The notes under the pieces: generated by a model | Databases searched by the model: none | Seen by the model: the letters and a program-made list of their open reading frames with translations, nothing else | Told to the model about the DNA's origin: nothing | Shown here: positions 6,027 through 8,613 of the stretch, piece after piece | Layout of the letters: every line of letters begins with the position of its first letter | Position numbering within the stretch: position 1 is the first letter of the stretch | Assembly (NCBI GenBank): GCA_027325905.1 | Contig: DAIEEM010000300.1 | Span: 1 to 8,613 of the forward strand | From: Rhodocyclaceae bacterium | Lineage (GTDB): Bacteria > Pseudomonadota > Gammaproteobacteria > Burkholderiales > Rhodocyclaceae | Length of the DNA: 8,613 nucleotides | Direction of reading: 5' to 3' | Program-made: the position numbers and the translations under genes

Positions 6027-7318
6027 GGCGTGGCCGTCGGCAGCGGCCGTCCGCCGCGGCCGTCGTCGGCGTAGCGTCCGAGCATGTCGCAGAAAGCGCG
6101 GAAGACCTTGTGCATCTGCGGCAGCTTGTAGGGATAGATATCTACCGGGTCCAGGGCGTGCACGACCATGGCGTGATCAACCTCAAAAATCAGCAGGCGG
6201 CCGTCCGCGGTTTCGGCGCAGTCGATGCAGACGTATTCGAGGCCGATGCGCTCGTGAATGGCGCGCAGCGCGGTTTCGTGGCGGCGCGCGAAGTCGCCGT
6301 CGAACGACGCCATGAAAGCGGCCTCCTCGGCGCGTTTCTCGGCGCTGTCGGCCATGCCGGCGTTCAGGTAGTGGATCATCCAGTGCGACGAGATGCCCAT
6401 GTGGCAGGCGAAAGGGCGTCCGTCGATCAGCGCGACCCGGTACTTGCGAAACAAACCGTCGGCGCTGCGGTAGTCGATGAACGGCGAGACGAAGAAATCC
6501 TGCTGCGCAACCGTATCGAGGTAGTCCTGCAGCGCCGTGACATCGTCGATCTTCTGCAAGTCGTGGCCGGCATGCGAGTCGAGCGGACGGACGATGAGCG
6601 GAAATTCGCACCCCGGCAGCAGCGCGTCGAGCGGCGAACTTCCCGCTGCGATCTGCGCCAGCACGCCGCGCGCCTCGCGCTGCGTCGGCGGCATGGCGAT
6701 TCCGGGTATGCCGTTCAGTATCCGGCTGGCCGCATCGCGGGCGACGCGGCGGATGCGGTCGGGCCGGTTGAGCACCGGCTGCGGCCAGTCGGCCAGGGCC
6801 AGGTGCAAGTGATCGAGCAGCGGCCCGTTTTCCTCCGTTTCGCTGAGCGCGACGAACAGCACGTCGTGCTCGGGAATCGGGTCGGTAGGGGGTTCGCCGG
6901 GCACGATATAGTAAAGATGCAGGTCCACCGCCGATCCTTCGACCAGGCATTCCAGCGGCACGTTGGCCATCAGGTCGCCAGGCGCCATCAGCGCCAGCAC
7001 GCGAAGCTGCGCCGGCGGCAATTGCGACGGCAAGCAGAAGTGCTGGCGCAATTGCAGCGCCTGGCGCTGCATCGCCAACGCGAGGTCGTGATTGCCCTTG
7101 AACTGGAGAATCGTCGCCGCATCCATGAGCGCGCAGGCGTCGGCCGCGTCGGCCTCGGCGCGCGCCAGCAGTTCCTGGCCCAACGGCGTCAAGTCGGCGC
7201 CGGAAAAGTTCATCCGCAACAAAGCGGCGAGACCCAGCAGCGGGGGGCTGCTTGTCGTACTTGGGGAAACGTTGCTATTCACTTGCGCGGAACCCGTTTG
7301 TCGCGATGAGAATTTCAT
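6023..7318 (-). CDS. TPR/ATP-grasp protein of unknown function, coupled to serC
   Basis: This is a predicted cytoplasmic ATP-grasp enzyme of 431 residues; such proteins join a carboxylate to an amine or thiol through an acyl-phosphate. Substrates are unknown here. Residues 42-92 form a short TPR-like helical region (ALMDAATILQFKGNHDLALA). Residues 105-215 look like a pre-ATP-grasp alpha/beta domain (LRVLALMAPGDLMANVP, HDVLFVALSE, PVLNRPDRI). The grasp domain follows: PLIVRPLDSHAGHDL (240-254), FFVSPFIDYRSADGLFRKYR (275-294), HMGISSHWMIHYLNAG (306-321), then Asp366 in CIDCAE and IFEVDHAM (377-384), where Glu379 and Asp381 occupy the usual metal-binding E-x-N place with Asp for Asn. The start is uncertain: ATG ATG occurs at 7321 and 7318 without a Shine-Dalgarno, and the frame stays open to 7630. 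I chose 7318 because the region upstream looks non-coding. The stop overlaps serC by four bases. Similar TPR plus ATP-grasp proteins exist in other Proteobacteria as hypotheticals, from memory. Confidence 0.85.
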   Translation of the reverse strand: MKFSSRQTGSAQVNSNVSPSTTSSPPLLGLAALLRMNFSGADLTPLGQELLARAEADAADACALMDAATILQFKGNHDLALAMQRQALQLRQHFCLPSQLPPAQLRVLALMAPGDLMANVPLECLVEGSAVDLHLYYIVPGEPPTDPIPEHDVLFVALSETEENGPLLDHLHLALADWPQPVLNRPDRIRRVARDAASRILNGIPGIAMPPTQREARGVLAQIAAGSSPLDALLPGCEFPLIVRPLDSHAGHDLQKIDDVTALQDYLDTVAQQDFFVSPFIDYRSADGLFRKYRVALIDGRPFACHMGISSHWMIHYLNAGMADSAEKRAEEAAFMASFDGDFARRHETALRAIHERIGLEYVCIDCAETADGRLLIFEVDHAMVVHALDPVDIYPYKLPQMHKVFRAFCDMLGRYADDGRGGRPLPTATP

Positions 7319-7619
7319 CATGGCGAATTGTAAGGCCCGAATATGGGGGAACGGCCGACATCGTCCAAGATAATTGGCGGTGATCATTGCTGTTATTCCC
7401 GCCGCAGTCCCATCGTCGGCTCGGGCATGATGCGAGTCCATAAAGCCAAGTATTGTCGCCGCAAGAAATGTGGTTGGCGCCGTGTCGAGGCCTGGTGCTA
7501 ACATCGCCGGCTTGCTGGTGCGCCGTGCAATTCGTCCATCGCGGGTTCGCATCTCGTCGGTCGGCATGCGGTGATTTGCTGGGCCCGTCAGGCGCCGGGC
7601 CGGAATTTTCGAGAGACAC
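7319..7619. other. Divergent spacer between the ATP-grasp gene and bacteriohemerythrin
   Basis: This 301-bp region holds the candidate promoter of the ATP-grasp/serC operon on the minus strand. On the plus strand, TGCTAACAT (7496-7504) could be a weak extended -10 about 115 bases before the hemerythrin gene. I see no FNR-type palindrome and no stable hairpin. Minus-strand frames are open across it but show no conserved motif. Confidence 0.5.
7340..7368 (-). promoter_or_regulatory. Candidate promoter of the ATP-grasp/serC operon
   Basis: On the minus strand, TTGGAC (7368-7363) and CATATT (7345-7340) are exactly 17 bases apart, matching sigma-70 in four or more of six bases each. Transcription would start near 7333, leaving a leader of only about 15 nt. 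This fits the absence of a Shine-Dalgarno and would exclude any start codon farther upstream. Confidence 0.45.
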
Positions 7620-8036
7620 ATGATTAGCAAAGACGTAGTGGGTCGCTATGCGTTCGGCATCGACGAAATCGATGCCCAGCATCAAGTTTTGTTCGACTTT
7701 ATCGGCAAGCTCGAAGCCGCGCTGCCGACCAGCGATAGTTGGGTCATCGTGCAGCAGACGCTCAACGACCTGAACTACTGGGCGCGCGTGCATTTCGCCG
7801 TCGAGGAAAGCCTGATGCGGTTGATGGGGTTCCCGGAACTCGCGAGCCACAATGCCACGCACGCGAATTTCATGGAGACGATCGCGCGGCTGAAGAAGCA
7901 GTCGCTGCGCAAGGACATCGCCCGCGATACCTCGCGCTTCCTCAACGACTGGCTACGGCACCATATCGACGTCGTCGACCGGAAATACGCCGAGTACTTT
8001 CTTGCCCGCTGCAAGGCGGGCAAAGCGGGACACTAG
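7620..8036 (+). CDS. Bacteriohemerythrin (single-domain hemerythrin)
   Basis: Bacteriohemerythrins are four-helix proteins that bind O2 reversibly at a non-heme di-iron site and serve in oxygen storage, delivery or sensing. The protein has 138 residues, close to the Methylococcus form. All expected ligands are present: His21 in GIDEIDAQHQ, His58 and Glu62 in HFAVEE, His77 and His81 in SHNATH, and His115 with Asp120 in HHIDVVD. No signal peptide, membrane segment or signalling domain is attached, so it is a free cytoplasmic protein. The start fits the family; GAGAG precedes it as a weak ribosome-binding site. It is transcribed divergently from the ATP-grasp operon and convergently with murI, whose stop codon it overlaps. 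Regulation by oxygen is plausible but no operator is visible. Confidence 0.95.
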   Translation: MISKDVVGRYAFGIDEIDAQHQVLFDFIGKLEAALPTSDSWVIVQQTLNDLNYWARVHFAVEESLMRLMGFPELASHNATHANFMETIARLKKQSLRKDIARDTSRFLNDWLRHHIDVVDRKYAEYFLARCKAGKAGH

Positions 8037-8613
8037 ACCGCCGCCAGTTGCGCCGGCCCGGCGCGCTCGGCCAGGTCGCCCAGGCCGAGCTGCGGCAGCG
8101 CCGCGTGCAGGCGTTCGGGACGCGCGGTCGCCAACAGGGTAAGACGGGCGCTGCCTTGCGCCGCGCCGCCGGCGAGGCGCATCACTTGCCGCGCGACGGC
8201 TTCCGCGACATCGACCAGTTGGGCGCGTCCGGCGCAGATTTCGGCCAACCCCGGCTTCAGGAAGCTGTAGTGGGTGCAGCCCAGCACCAGCCGATCGGCG
8301 CCGGCCGCCAGCAGCGGCTCCAGCTTGGCCTGAACTTCCGCGGCGAATTGCGCGCCGTCGAGCTGCAGCGTCTCGACGCGCGTCGCCCAGCCGGGGCATG
8401 GCTCGACATGCACTTGCACGCCGTGCGCATGTTCGCGGATCAGGCGGGCGAGGCGCTCGCTGCGCGCCGTGGCTTCGGTGGCAAGCACGGCGATGCGGCG
8501 GCTCACGCTGCTCTGGGCGGCCGGCTTCACGCCGGGTTCCACGCCGACGACGGCGATGCCGGGGTGTTGCAGGCGCAGTTCATTGACGGCCGCCGCGGTG
8601 GCGGTGTTGCAGG
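8033..8613 (-). CDS. murI: Glutamate racemase (MurI), N-terminal part cut off by window edge
   Basis: MurI interconverts L- and D-glutamate without a cofactor, supplying D-Glu for peptidoglycan. About 192 C-terminal residues are visible of roughly 270. The first complete codon at the right edge is the catalytic Cys of CNTATAAAVNELR. The second catalytic Cys is in LGCTHYSFLKP (around 8280). GVEPGVKPAAQSSVSRRIAVLATEAT between them is typical, in particular VEPGVKPA and LATEAT. An internal Met (8542) begins EPGVKPA, but the frame clearly continues through the motif upstream, so it is not the start. The gene ends in TAG within a CTAG shared with the convergent hemerythrin gene, giving a four-base tail-to-tail overlap. 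No terminator is seen for either gene. Confidence 0.96.
   Translation of the reverse strand, partial: CNTATAAAVNELRLQHPGIAVVGVEPGVKPAAQSSVSRRIAVLATEATARSERLARLIREHAHGVQVHVEPCPGWATRVETLQLDGAQFAAEVQAKLEPLLAAGADRLVLGCTHYSFLKPGLAEICAGRAQLVDVAEAVARQVMRLAGGAAQGSARLTLLATARPERLHAALPQLGLGDLAERAGPAQLAAV

Noticed and set aside
6110..7309. Plus-strand open frame of 399 codons
   Set aside because: Antisense shadow of the ATP-grasp gene, with low-complexity Arg/Val/Gln content and no domain.
7319..7630. Upstream extension of the ATP-grasp protein by about 104 residues
   Set aside because: The frame is open, but the composition is unlike the rest of the protein, it spans the candidate promoter, and it would overlap the hemerythrin start.
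1..8613. CRISPR array, tRNA, insertion sequence or defence island
   Set aside because: No regularly spaced repeats, no tRNA arm signature and no transposase, integrase or recognisable defence domain on either strand. The GIY-YIG protein is of a common chromosomal type.

Overview
The window looks like chromosomal DNA from a GC-rich betaproteobacterium. This placement is inferred from the housekeeping proteins (ParC, ParE, HU, SerC, MurI) together with a Tat-exported HiPIP and a single-domain bacteriohemerythrin. Something near Rhodocyclales would fit, but no taxonomic marker is present. I see no insertion sequence, phage gene, tRNA, rRNA or CRISPR array.

Layout from left to right. Positions 1-3027 hold the topoisomerase IV genes on the minus strand: parE, complete, then parC, cut by the left edge. 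Positions 3135-3425 hold an unrecognised 96-residue protein, also on the minus strand, with a strong ribosome-binding site and a hairpin after its stop. A divergent intergenic region (3426-3809) separates it from a plus-strand block. That block contains a periplasmic HiPIP (3810-4085) with a strong terminator, a small GIY-YIG nuclease-like gene whose frame is broken at a run of six G (4226 to about 4542), and an HU nucleoid protein (4543-4836) with its own terminator. Convergent to HU is a minus-strand two-gene operon: an uncharacterised TPR/ATP-grasp protein (6023-7318) whose stop overlaps the start of serC (4941-6026) by four bases. A 301-bp divergent spacer precedes a plus-strand bacteriohemerythrin (7620-8036). 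Its stop codon interlocks with the stop of minus-strand murI, which is cut by the right edge.

ParC and ParE form the heterotetramer that separates daughter chromosomes, and HU is the bulk nucleoid protein. HiPIP is a periplasmic one-electron carrier, and bacteriohemerythrin binds O2 at a di-iron site. MurI supplies D-glutamate for peptidoglycan.

The least ordinary parts are three. First, the ATP-grasp/SerC pair: an uncharacterised ligase-like protein is translationally coupled to a phosphoserine aminotransferase outside the usual serC neighbourhood. Second, the GIY-YIG gene: its -1 frame resumes exactly at a GGGGGGC run and then stays open, with no stop, into HU. Third, a nested inverted-repeat structure just before the GIY-YIG start. 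I found no convincing new defence or mobile system.
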